From Marinobacter bohaiensis (lineage in GTDB: Bacteria > Pseudomonadota > Gammaproteobacteria > Pseudomonadales > Oleiphilaceae): a stretch of 64,000 nucleotides of DNA. Position 1 is the first letter of the stretch; each line of letters starts with the position of its first letter. Shown piece after piece: positions 54,659 to 62,811 of this stretch. The position numbers and the translations under genes were made by a program. Where the stretch lies: contig NZ_QGEH01000001.1 of NCBI RefSeq assembly GCF_003258515.1, positions 1,488,001-1,552,000 on the forward strand, given 5' to 3'. The notes under the pieces were generated by a model, which was not told the origin of the DNA, searched no databases, and was given only the letters and a program-made list of their open reading frames with translations.

Positions 54659-55636
54659 ATGCGCGCCATTCTGTGTAAGGAATACGGCCCGGCGGAAACG
54701 CTGGTGATCGAGGATGTGGCTTCACCGGAGGCCAAGGCCAGTGGTGTCAAAGTCCGCGTCAAGGCGGCCGGTCTCAACTTTCCGGACACGCTGATTATCG
54801 AAGGCAAGTATCAGCTCAAGCCGACCATGCCGTTCTCTCCGGGCGGTGAAATGGCCGGTGAAGTACTCGAGGTGGGCGAGAAGGTCACCCGCTTCAAGCC
54901 GGGCGACCGGGTCATGGGGCTGACTGGCTTCGGCGCTTTCGCCGAGGAAATCGTCGCCGCCGAAGCCAACCTGCTGCCGGTGCCGGATGGCATGAGCGAT
55001 GAAGAAGCCGCGGCCTTTACCATGGTCTACGGCACCTCCTATCACGCCCTCAAGCAGCGCGCCAACATCCAGCCGGGTGAGACCCTGCTGGTGCTGGGCG
55101 CTAGCGGCGGTGTGGGGCTGGCGACGGTGGAACTGGGCAAGGCCATGGGCGCTCACGTGATTGCCGCGGCCAGCAGCGCCGAGAAGCTGGCCATCGCCAA
55201 AGAGGCCGGCGCCGACGAATTGATTAACTATTCCGAAGAGCCGCTGAAAGAGACGATCAAGAAGCTGACCAGCAACAAGGGCGTGGATGTGATCTACGAC
55301 CCGGTCGGCGGCGACTTCACCGAGCAGGCCCTGCGCGCCATGGCGTGGAACGGGCGTCACCTGGTCATCGGTTTCGCGGCCGGCGACATCCCCAAGGTGC
55401 CTGCCAACCTGACCCTGCTGAAAGGCTGTGCGCTGATCGGCGTCTTCTGGGGCAACTTCACCCGCATGGAACCGGAGGTCAGCGCCCAGAACATGATGGA
55501 TCTGCTCAAGCTGTATGGCGAGGGCAAGATCAAGCCGAAGATCAGCGAGACGTTTGCGTTTGAGGATTACGTAGGGGCGCTGAATGCGCTGACCGGGCGC
55601 AAGGCGACGGGCAAGGTGGTGTTGAAAGTCGGCTGA
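54659..55636 (+). CDS. NADPH:quinone oxidoreductase (zeta-crystallin family)
   Basis: Zinc-free medium-chain dehydrogenase of 325 residues. The nucleotide motif VLGASGGVGLATVELGKAMG (about 144-163) and FSPGGEMAGEVLEVGEKV (about 59-76) are standard; catalytic zinc cysteines are absent. It reduces quinones or enoyl groups with NADPH. It is a single-gene unit, followed by an intergenic inverted repeat. Confidence 0.9.
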   Translation: MRAILCKEYGPAETLVIEDVASPEAKASGVKVRVKAAGLNFPDTLIIEGKYQLKPTMPFSPGGEMAGEVLEVGEKVTRFKPGDRVMGLTGFGAFAEEIVAAEANLLPVPDGMSDEEAAAFTMVYGTSYHALKQRANIQPGETLLVLGASGGVGLATVELGKAMGAHVIAAASSAEKLAIAKEAGADELINYSEEPLKETIKKLTSNKGVDVIYDPVGGDFTEQALRAMAWNGRHLVIGFAAGDIPKVPANLTLLKGCALIGVFWGNFTRMEPEVSAQNMMDLLKLYGEGKIKPKISETFAFEDYVGALNALTGRKATGKVVLKVG

Positions 55637-55682
55637 GCTGTGAGGTTGTGATCGTATCGCTCGACCTGCGGTCACGATCTTT

Positions 55683-55779
55683 AATGTAGCCGACGCTTCA
55701 GCTTCGGAGGGCCCGTCAGGGCCCCGGGTCTATCGGGCAGGCCTGCGGCCTGCTCGGAAGCTGAAGCGTCCGCTACATT
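55683..55779. repeat. Intergenic inverted-repeat element, copy 1
   Basis: 26-bp arms (left 55683-55708, right 55754-55779) that match with two mismatches. The arms include TGTAGCCGACGCTTCAGC. The inner part holds two smaller hairpins (GGGCCC...GGGCCC and GCAGGC...GCCTGC). It shares its arms with the element at 62562-62794. It lies between the quinone oxidoreductase and atuH stops and may also terminate transcription. Confidence 0.75.
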
Positions 55780-55807
55780 GTTTGGCGAACGCCAGTGTTG
55801 TCGCCTT

Positions 55808-57640
55808 TTAAAAAGGGATCTCCCCACCCTCAATCCGTTTCACCAACGCCTCATCGACCTGCGTGTAGCCCGTCTCCCTCGGCAGCCAGGCATACACCCG
55901 CTCACCCGGCCGATCCACGGAATACCCGGCGGTCTTCAGATCCGCTTTCTTGTACTTGAACGTCCCGGTCTTCTCGATAGCGGACGTCACCCGAACAAAC
56001 ACCGGAATGGCGTAGGGTGGCAGGTTATCCTGCAGGTAGCGAAACAGGGCATCGACGTCGAAATCGTCGACGCCGCCCTGCTGGGGTACCAGGGTCACCA
56101 TCCCGGCTTTGCCGTTGGTGCCGGGAATGTCCACGCCGTAGACGATCGCTTCTTCCACCATTCCGGACTCGTCGATGATGTTTTCCACCTCCGTGGTGGA
56201 GACGTTCTCGCCCTTCCAGCGGAAGGTGTCGCCCATGCGGTCGACGAACTGCAGGTGGCGCCAGCCGATTTCCTTGAGTACGTCGCCGGTATTGAACCAG
56301 GCGTCGCCCTTTTTGAACACGTCACGCAGGATGGATTTCTCCGTGGCGTCTTTCTGGGTATAGCCCTCGAACGCCCACTTGGCGGTGATTTCCCCCAGCA
56401 GCAGGCCCGGTTCGCCCGCTTTGACCTTTTCCATGCGGCCTTTTGCATTGCGCACCGGGTCGCGGGTGCCCTCGTGGTATTTCACCAGGGCATAGGGCGC
56501 GGTGGTGAAACCGACGGTGTTTTCCATATTGAAGAAGTTGCTGAAGCCGATGTTGCCTTCACTGGAGGCGTAGAGTTCGGCCACGGTTTCGATGCCGAAA
56601 CGTTCCTTGAACGGCTTCCAGATCGACGGGCGCAGGCCGTTGCCGATCATCTTGGTCAGGCCGTGATGCCGGTCGTTGGGGCTGGGTGGCTGGTTGAGCA
56701 GGTAGCGACAAAGCTCGCCCACATAGCCGAACGTGCTGGCACCGTAGCGGCGCACATCGTCCCAGAAGGCGGATGCGGAAAACCGGCGGCGCAGGGCAAT
56801 GGCCGAGCCACCGGATAGCACCGAGCCCCAGCACACCAGCAGCGCCGTCGCGTGATACAGCGGCAGAGTGCAGTAGAGCACGTCGTTGGGCCCCATGTTC
56901 AGGGTCATCAGACCGAACCCGCCGTAGGCTTTGATGAACTTGCGATGGGAGCCCGGCGCGGCCTTGGGCAGCCCGGTGGTGCCCGACGTGTAGATGTAGA
57001 CCGCGGTGTCGCCGAGCGTGGGCGGGGTCTTCACCGTGGGGTTGTTGCCGCGATAGCCGCTGATCATTTGCGCCAGGTTGATGTACCCGTCCGGTGTGGC
57101 GCCAGAATCCCGCAATGAGTCGGTGTCGGGCATGAACAGGCAGGGTGACGGGTGGCCCAGCGTGACCTGGTGGCGGACGCCCTCGAAGACTGACGCCAGC
57201 TCCTCGCCGACCACGATCATCTGCGGTTCGATCAGGTTGATGCTATGGGCCAGCACCTTGCCCTTCTGGGAGGTGTTGAGCATGGCGCAGGCGACACCAA
57301 TCTTGGCGGCGCCGACCACGGTGGCCAGCAGTTCCGGTCGGTTCTCCAGCAGCACTGCGATGCTGTCGCCTTTTTTCAGGCCCTGGGCGTGCAGGTAGTG
57401 GGCAATGCGGTTGGCCCAGGCGTTGAATTCGGCGTAGCTGATGCGGCGGTCGTCGGCCAGGATGGCGGGCCGGGTGCCGTACTTTACGGCATTGTGCTCC
57501 ACCAGGGTGCCCAGGGTCAGGGGCTTGCTGTCGTTCTTCAGGGAGTAGTAGTACAGCCCCTTGGCAATCGACGGTGCCCGGCGCACCACGCCGGGCAGTT
57601 GTCGGGCAATGTCGCGTACGGAGATGGTGTCTTGGCTCAT
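55808..57640 (-). CDS. atuH: Long-chain acyl-CoA synthetase of the FATP type (AtuH)
   Basis: AMP-forming ligase of 610 residues of the FATP/very-long-chain group. The ATP motif YIYTSGTTGLPKAAPGS is at about residues 214-230, the FATP motif region YASSEGNIGFSNFFNMEN is present, and the end carries FVDRMGDTFRWKGENVSTTE. It is last in the atu operon and by position matches P. aeruginosa AtuH, proposed to activate citronellate or related isoprenoid acids. Confidence 0.9.
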   Translation of the reverse strand: MSQDTISVRDIARQLPGVVRRAPSIAKGLYYYSLKNDSKPLTLGTLVEHNAVKYGTRPAILADDRRISYAEFNAWANRIAHYLHAQGLKKGDSIAVLLENRPELLATVVGAAKIGVACAMLNTSQKGKVLAHSINLIEPQMIVVGEELASVFEGVRHQVTLGHPSPCLFMPDTDSLRDSGATPDGYINLAQMISGYRGNNPTVKTPPTLGDTAVYIYTSGTTGLPKAAPGSHRKFIKAYGGFGLMTLNMGPNDVLYCTLPLYHATALLVCWGSVLSGGSAIALRRRFSASAFWDDVRRYGASTFGYVGELCRYLLNQPPSPNDRHHGLTKMIGNGLRPSIWKPFKERFGIETVAELYASSEGNIGFSNFFNMENTVGFTTAPYALVKYHEGTRDPVRNAKGRMEKVKAGEPGLLLGEITAKWAFEGYTQKDATEKSILRDVFKKGDAWFNTGDVLKEIGWRHLQFVDRMGDTFRWKGENVSTTEVENIIDESGMVEEAIVYGVDIPGTNGKAGMVTLVPQQGGVDDFDVDALFRYLQDNLPPYAIPVFVRVTSAIEKTGTFKYKKADLKTAGYSVDRPGERVYAWLPRETGYTQVDEALVKRIEGGEIPF

Positions 57641-57698
57641 GCGTCGTTCCGTGTGTCTTGTTATCGTCTATTCGACCCCGGAACCATCGCCCGGAGCT

Positions 57699-58523
57699 TT
57701 AATCGAGAAACAGGTCCGGCAGCAGCGGCTTATCACCGGGGGCGTAGCGATAGCCCTCGAAATCCGTCACGCCGGCCTGGCGCAGCACGTCCTCATCAAT
57801 CAGCGCCTGCCCGGTCAGAGCGTCGGCATCCTGATTGAGAATGGCCACCGCGGCATCGGCCATGATGTCCGGCTTGCGGCCCTGGGCCATCATCGCGGCA
57901 CCGCCCACTTCGAACTCAATGGCGGCGGTCGAGATCAGCGTTTTCGGCCACAGGGCGTTCACCGCGATGCCGTAAGACCGGAATTCCTCGGCCATGCCGA
58001 GCGTCAGCATCGTCATGGCGTATTTGGTCGTTGTGTAGGGGCCGTATTGTGCAAACCATTTCGGCGCCAGGTTGATCGGTGGCGACAGGCTCAGGATATG
58101 CCCGCGCTCCGACTGTTTCAGCCAGGGCAGAGCGGCCTGTGAGCAATTGAACACCGCTCGCGCGTTGACCTCATGCATCAGGTCGTAGCGTTTGACCGGA
58201 AGCTTTTCCACGCCCTGCAGGCGAATCGCCCCGGCGTTGTTGATCAGGGCGTCGATGCCCCCGAAATGTTCGCCCGCCTCGTCGATCCGTTCCCGGACCA
58301 GCGTCTCATCGCGCACGTCCAGCACCAGCGGCAACGCCCGGCCGCCGGCGGCTTCGATTTCCTCGGCGACGCTGTGAATCGTGCCCGGCAGCTTCGGGTG
58401 CGGTTGGTCCGACTTGGCGCCGATGACAACGTTGGCGCCGTCCCTGGCGCAGGCCAGGGCAATGGCCCGGCCGATACCCCGACTGCCGCCGGTAATAAAT
58501 ACGGTTTTGCCCTGCATGCTCAT
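57699..58523 (-). CDS. atuG: Short-chain dehydrogenase (AtuG)
   Basis: SDR of 274 residues of the HSDL2-like group, with TGGSRGIGRAIALACARDG (10-28), NNAGAIRLQGV, and the YTTTKYAM active-site Tyr/Lys. The stop codon region of atuF overlaps its start (ATGA, 58520-58523). The atu order assigns it as AtuG, a citronellol/geraniol pathway dehydrogenase or a 3-hydroxyacyl-type enzyme (exact step not settled). Confidence 0.88.
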   Translation of the reverse strand: MSMQGKTVFITGGSRGIGRAIALACARDGANVVIGAKSDQPHPKLPGTIHSVAEEIEAAGGRALPLVLDVRDETLVRERIDEAGEHFGGIDALINNAGAIRLQGVEKLPVKRYDLMHEVNARAVFNCSQAALPWLKQSERGHILSLSPPINLAPKWFAQYGPYTTTKYAMTMLTLGMAEEFRSYGIAVNALWPKTLISTAAIEFEVGGAAMMAQGRKPDIMADAAVAILNQDADALTGQALIDEDVLRQAGVTDFEGYRYAPGDKPLLPDLFLD

Positions 58524-60493
58524 GCCGTTGCTCCTTCGTTGGATGCGTCGTCGCTGGCGAGTTCGACCAGCAACTGGCGACGTTTGACCTGGTTACCCGC
58601 GCTGACGTGGACTACGGCAATCTCGCCGTCCCGTTCCGCCACCAGCGGGTGCTCCATCTTCATGGCTTCCAGTACCACCAGCGTATCACCCCGTTTGACC
58701 GTCTGACCGGCTTCCGCGCGCACGTCGATGATGGCGCCGTCCATGGAGGCCAGAACCCGGTCCGACGCGCTGCCCTCAAGAGCAGAGGCAGGCGCGTGGG
58801 TGACGTCGCGAAGGCAGACGCTCCGGCTGAGCTGCTGCCAATATAGGTGATCCCCATCACGCAGGTATTGGCAACGCTGACGAACGCCATTGTCGATATA
58901 GTCCAGCTCGGATTCGGAGATGGAAACGATCTGGAGAGGGATGCGACGTTCGCCCTGAACGACGTCAACGCCGCTGTGGTGCCAGTGCAGGGCAATCTCA
59001 TGGTGCGCGTCGCCCGCCGCCAGACAAAACGGCAGCGGCGTGGGCAGGCTATTGCTCCAACGGCTCCCGGTCTCGCCAGACTGGTGGGCAAAGACGATCG
59101 CCGCCAGACCCAAGTCAGTCAGGGACGGCTCGGCTGGCTGGAGGCTCTCGTCATCGGCGAAAGCCTGCTCCAGAAACGCCGTGGTTGCATCGCCGTTCAC
59201 GAAAGTCGGGTGGCCCAGAATGCGACTCAGGAAGGCGCGGTTGGTGGTCACGCCCATGACGCGCATGTCCTCCAGGGCCCGACGCAGCCGGCGAATGGCA
59301 TCGGCGCGGGTGCTGCCGTAGGCGATCACCTTGGCCAGCATGGGATCGTAGAAAGGCGTGACAGTATCGCCGGTCTGCACGCCGCTGTCGTAGCGAACGC
59401 CGTCGACGGGGGCCGGCGCGTAGTCGGCCAGCGTCCCGGTCTGCGGCATGAACTGGTCGGCGGGATCCTCGGCGTACAGCCGGACCTCCACGGCGTGGCC
59501 GGTGAGCGCGACATCCTCCTGGCGCAGAGGCAGCTCAGCGCCTTCGGCGATCTGTACCTGCCAGTGCACCAGATCCTGGCCGGTGACCAACTCGGTGACG
59601 GGGTGTTCGACCTGCAGTCGTGTGTTCATTTCCAGGAAGTAGAAGTTCCGCTCCCGGTCCACCAGGAACTCGACGGTACCGGCGCCCACGTAGTGGCAGG
59701 CTTTCGCGGCTTTGACCGCCGCTTCGCCCATGGCCGCCCGCAGTTCCGGGGTCATGAAGGGAGAGGGGGCCTCTTCCACCACTTTCTGGTGGCGGCGCTG
59801 GATGGAGCAGTCGCGTTCGCCGAGGTGAATGACGTTGCCTTGGGTGTCGGCGAAGACCTGGATTTCGATGTGGCGCGGCTCGATCACGGCTTTTTCGAGG
59901 ATCAGCTCGTCGTCGCCGAAAGCGTTTTGGGCTTCCGAGCGGGCCCGCTGGATCTGGTCGGCCAGTTCGTCGGGTTTGCGGACGAGGCGCATCCCCCGGC
60001 CGCCGCCGCCGGCTGACGCCTTGATCATCACCGGGAAGCCGACGGATTCGGCCGCCTGCTGGAGTGCGTCATCGCTGGCGCCGGCTTCCTCGAATCCGGG
60101 TACGACGGGCACGCCGGCTTCCTGCATGGTCACTTTGGAGCGGCGTTTGCTGCCCATCAGCTCAATGGCGGAGGCGGGCGGACCAATAAAGATCAGGCCC
60201 GCTTCGGCGCAGGCCTCGGCAAACCTGGCGTTCTCCGAGAGAAAGCCGTATCCCGGATGGATGGCATCCGCGCCTGTGCGGGCGGCGGCGTCCAGAATCG
60301 CGTCGGCATTGAGATAGGATGCATTGACGGTGGCCGGCCCGAGGCGCACCGCTTCGTCGGCGAGACGAACGTGCAGGGCGTTGGCGTCGGCATCGCTGTA
60401 GACCGCGACCGTTCGGTACCCCTGGGCGTTGGCGGTGCGCAGGATCCGCACGGCGATTTCGCCACGGTTGGCGATCAGGATCTTGTGGATCAT
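58520..60493 (-). CDS. atuF: Geranyl-CoA carboxylase biotin-carrying alpha subunit (AtuF)
   Basis: Subunit of 657 residues with a biotin carboxylase part (about 1-447; ASAGGGGRGMRLV ATP loop, ERDCSIQRRHQKVVEEAPS, LEMNTRLQVEHPVTE), a middle domain and a C-terminal biotin carrier with VVLEAMKMEHPL (biotinyl Lys). With AtuC it carboxylates cis-geranyl-CoA. Sequence alone cannot exclude methylcrotonyl-CoA carboxylase; operon order favours geranyl-CoA. The start at 60493 gives MIHKILIANRGEIAVRIL. Confidence 0.9.
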   Translation of the reverse strand: MIHKILIANRGEIAVRILRTANAQGYRTVAVYSDADANALHVRLADEAVRLGPATVNASYLNADAILDAAARTGADAIHPGYGFLSENARFAEACAEAGLIFIGPPASAIELMGSKRRSKVTMQEAGVPVVPGFEEAGASDDALQQAAESVGFPVMIKASAGGGGRGMRLVRKPDELADQIQRARSEAQNAFGDDELILEKAVIEPRHIEIQVFADTQGNVIHLGERDCSIQRRHQKVVEEAPSPFMTPELRAAMGEAAVKAAKACHYVGAGTVEFLVDRERNFYFLEMNTRLQVEHPVTELVTGQDLVHWQVQIAEGAELPLRQEDVALTGHAVEVRLYAEDPADQFMPQTGTLADYAPAPVDGVRYDSGVQTGDTVTPFYDPMLAKVIAYGSTRADAIRRLRRALEDMRVMGVTTNRAFLSRILGHPTFVNGDATTAFLEQAFADDESLQPAEPSLTDLGLAAIVFAHQSGETGSRWSNSLPTPLPFCLAAGDAHHEIALHWHHSGVDVVQGERRIPLQIVSISESELDYIDNGVRQRCQYLRDGDHLYWQQLSRSVCLRDVTHAPASALEGSASDRVLASMDGAIIDVRAEAGQTVKRGDTLVVLEAMKMEHPLVAERDGEIAVVHVSAGNQVKRRQLLVELASDDASNEGATA

Positions 60494-60503
60494 GGCCGAT
60501 TCC

Positions 60504-61328
60504 TCATGGCGTGTCGTCGGTTGTTGCCCAGGCGGGCGGCCGCTTTTGCATGAAGGCCGTCGTGCCTTCGGCGCCTTCCTCCCCCCGGACCGCATCGGCG
60601 AACTGTTGCGCGGCGTCGTCCAGCAGGGACGGCATCGGCTCGTGGCCGACCCGGTGCAACAGGGCTTTGGTGGCCGCCGTAGCGTGTGGCGCACAGCGGA
60701 TCAGGCTGGCGAGGGCGTCATCGAGCGCACCGGTCAGGGCCTCTTCGCTGTCGTGCACGGCATGCGCGAGACCCAGGCGGCACGCCTCGTGGCCATCGAC
60801 CTTCAGTCCCAGCAGGGCCAGCCGACGGGCCTGGGTCAGGCCGATGCGCTCCACCACGAACGGCGCAATCTGGGCTGGAATGATGCCCAGGCTGGTTTCC
60901 GGCATGGCGAACTTTGCGGTATCCCGGGCCAGGGCCAGGTCGCTCACGCAGGCCAGCCCGAAGCCGCCGCCCATCACAGCGCCCTCAAGAATGGCAATGA
61001 CCATCTGAGGAGCCGTGTTGACGGTCTCGATCAACCGACCAAAGGCCCGGTTCAGGTCGCGGAAGGGATCGTTGTACGCCGTGGCCTTCTGGGAGCGGGC
61101 AGCCGCCATATCGCGGATATCGCCGCCGGCACAGAAATGGCCGCCGGCGCCGCGCAGAACCACGCAGCGGATAGCGGCATCGGAGGCGATGGCCTCGAAC
61201 ACCGCCGCCATCTCCCGGACCATCGCCAGGCTCATGGCGTTTCGGGCGTCCGGCCGGTTCAGGGTCAGATGCAGAATCGGGCCACGCTGTTCCAGGGCCA
61301 GGGTGTCGCAATCGGGCAGTGTCGTCAT
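60504..61328 (-). CDS. atuE: Isohexenylglutaconyl-CoA hydratase (AtuE)
   Basis: Crotonase-family enzyme of 274 residues, with the oxyanion motifs FCAGGDIRDMAAARSQ (about 66-81) and GAVMGGGFGLACVSDLALA (about 112-130) and the Glu-containing helix PETSLGI. In the atu pathway it hydrates isohexenylglutaconyl-CoA, parallel to LiuC on methylglutaconyl-CoA. It lies 10 bp before atuF. Confidence 0.88.
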   Translation of the reverse strand: MTTLPDCDTLALEQRGPILHLTLNRPDARNAMSLAMVREMAAVFEAIASDAAIRCVVLRGAGGHFCAGGDIRDMAAARSQKATAYNDPFRDLNRAFGRLIETVNTAPQMVIAILEGAVMGGGFGLACVSDLALARDTAKFAMPETSLGIIPAQIAPFVVERIGLTQARRLALLGLKVDGHEACRLGLAHAVHDSEEALTGALDDALASLIRCAPHATAATKALLHRVGHEPMPSLLDDAAQQFADAVRGEEGAEGTTAFMQKRPPAWATTDDTP

Positions 61329-61332
61329 GGGA

Positions 61333-62493
61333 TCAGTCCTTGCGCTTGCCGGGCAGGATGCCCATCAGCTTGCAGATGATGCCCAGCATGATCTCGTCGG
61401 CGCCGCCGCCGATGGACACCAGCCGCACATCGCGGTAGGCGCGGGACAGCGGGTTGTCCCACATGTAACCCATGCCGCCCCAGTATTGCAGGCAGCTGTC
61501 GGTGACTTCTCGGCCCAGCCGGCCGGCCTTGAGCTTGGCCATGGACGCCAGGCGGGTGACGTCCTTGCCCTGGATATGCAGCTCGCACGCCTGATAGGTA
61601 AGGGCGCGCAGCGCTTCCACTTCGGTCTGCAGTTCGGCGAGGCGGAAGTGGATGGACTGGTTGTCGATCAGCGGCTGGCCGAAGGTCTGGCGCTCCCGGC
61701 AGTAGTCGATGGTGACCTCGATGCAGTGCTCCAGCGCCTTGATCACATTGGCGGCGCCCCACATGCGCTCTTCCTGGAACTGCACCATCTGCATCATGAA
61801 GCCGGTGCCTTCCGCGCCGATGCGGTTGCGCTGCGGCACCCGCACGTCGTCGAAGAACACCTGGGCGGTTTCGGAGGAACGCATGCCCAGCTTGTTCAGG
61901 TGCGGCGAGAAGGAGATGCCCGGCGTGTTCATCGGCACCATGATCAGCGACTTGTTCTTGTGGGGCTTGTCGTCCGAGGTGTTGGCCAGCAGGCAGATGA
62001 AATCGGCGCTGGGGGAGTTGGTGATCCACATCTTGGCGCCGTTGATCACGTAATCGTCGCCATCCTTGCGGGCGGTGGTTTTCATGCCGGCCACGTCGGA
62101 CCCGGCGCCCACTTCGCTGACGCCGATGCAGCCGACCATGTCACCCGCGATGGCCGGGGCCAGGAATTCCCGCTTGAGTTCGTCGGAGCCGAACCGGGCG
62201 AGAGCGGGCGTGCACATGTCGGTTTGCACGCCGACGGCCAGCGGCACGCCGCCACAGTGCGCGGTGCCCAGCTCTTCCGCGACCACCAGGTTGTAGCTGT
62301 AGTCCAGCCCCATGCCGCCGAATTCCTCGGGCTTGTGAATGCCCAGTAGGCCCAGTTTGCCGAGCTTGCCGAATACATCATGGATGGGGAACGTGCCGGC
62401 CTCTTCCCATTCGTCGCAATGGGGGTTGATCTCCTTTTCGACAAAGTCGCGGACGGTTTTGCGCAGAGCGTCGTGTTCTTCGGTGAATAGCAT
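61333..62493 (-). CDS. atuD: Citronellyl-CoA dehydrogenase (AtuD)
   Basis: Acyl-CoA dehydrogenase of 386 residues. IGVSEVGAGSDVAGMKTTAR (about 124-143) and the FAD/active-site region YCRERQTFGQPLIDNQSI (about 253-270) are visible. It oxidises citronellyl-CoA to cis-geranyl-CoA in P. aeruginosa. It lies 4 bp before atuE. A repeat-rich spacer separates it from atuC. Confidence 0.9.
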   Translation of the reverse strand: MLFTEEHDALRKTVRDFVEKEINPHCDEWEEAGTFPIHDVFGKLGKLGLLGIHKPEEFGGMGLDYSYNLVVAEELGTAHCGGVPLAVGVQTDMCTPALARFGSDELKREFLAPAIAGDMVGCIGVSEVGAGSDVAGMKTTARKDGDDYVINGAKMWITNSPSADFICLLANTSDDKPHKNKSLIMVPMNTPGISFSPHLNKLGMRSSETAQVFFDDVRVPQRNRIGAEGTGFMMQMVQFQEERMWGAANVIKALEHCIEVTIDYCRERQTFGQPLIDNQSIHFRLAELQTEVEALRALTYQACELHIQGKDVTRLASMAKLKAGRLGREVTDSCLQYWGGMGYMWDNPLSRAYRDVRLVSIGGGADEIMLGIICKLMGILPGKRKD

Positions 62494-62561
62494 GTGGATC
62501 CCCTTTGTTCTTGTGCCTGTGGTTGGCTGTTGTTCTTTGTGTTCTGTTTCTTTGTTTCTTG

Positions 62562-62794
62562 TGTAGCCGACGCTTTAGCTTCGGAGGCGCCGAAGGTGCC
62601 TGCTTTGTCCCCGGGGCGTGAAACCAATGGGCATCATCGCTTCCGCCGCCCTAGAGGGCCATCCCTGGCCCGCTATTGCGGTCAAGGACGTCCGTGTCCT
62701 CTTCTCCAGCGATGATACCCATTGGTTTCGATCTGACCTTTCGGTAAATCGCCGGGGCCCTGGAGGGCCCTCCGAAGCTAAAGCATCGGCTACA
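62562..62794. repeat. Nested intergenic inverted-repeat element, copy 2
   Basis: 233-bp element that fills most of the 318-bp gap between atuC and atuD. Outer arms of 26 bp (62562-62587 and 62769-62794, one mismatch) match the arms of the copy at 55683. Inner arms of 20 bp (62621-62640 and 62709-62728, one mismatch) contain AACCAATGGG and CCCATTGGTT. No ORF of coding quality lies inside. It may fold into a long hairpin in the operon transcript. Confidence 0.8.
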
Positions 62795-62811
62795 TTGTTC
62801 GTGCTGTCCTG

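Noticed and set aside
58847-60016. 389-codon plus-strand open frame opposite atuF
   Set aside because: Opposite the biotin carboxylase gene; no coding features of its own.
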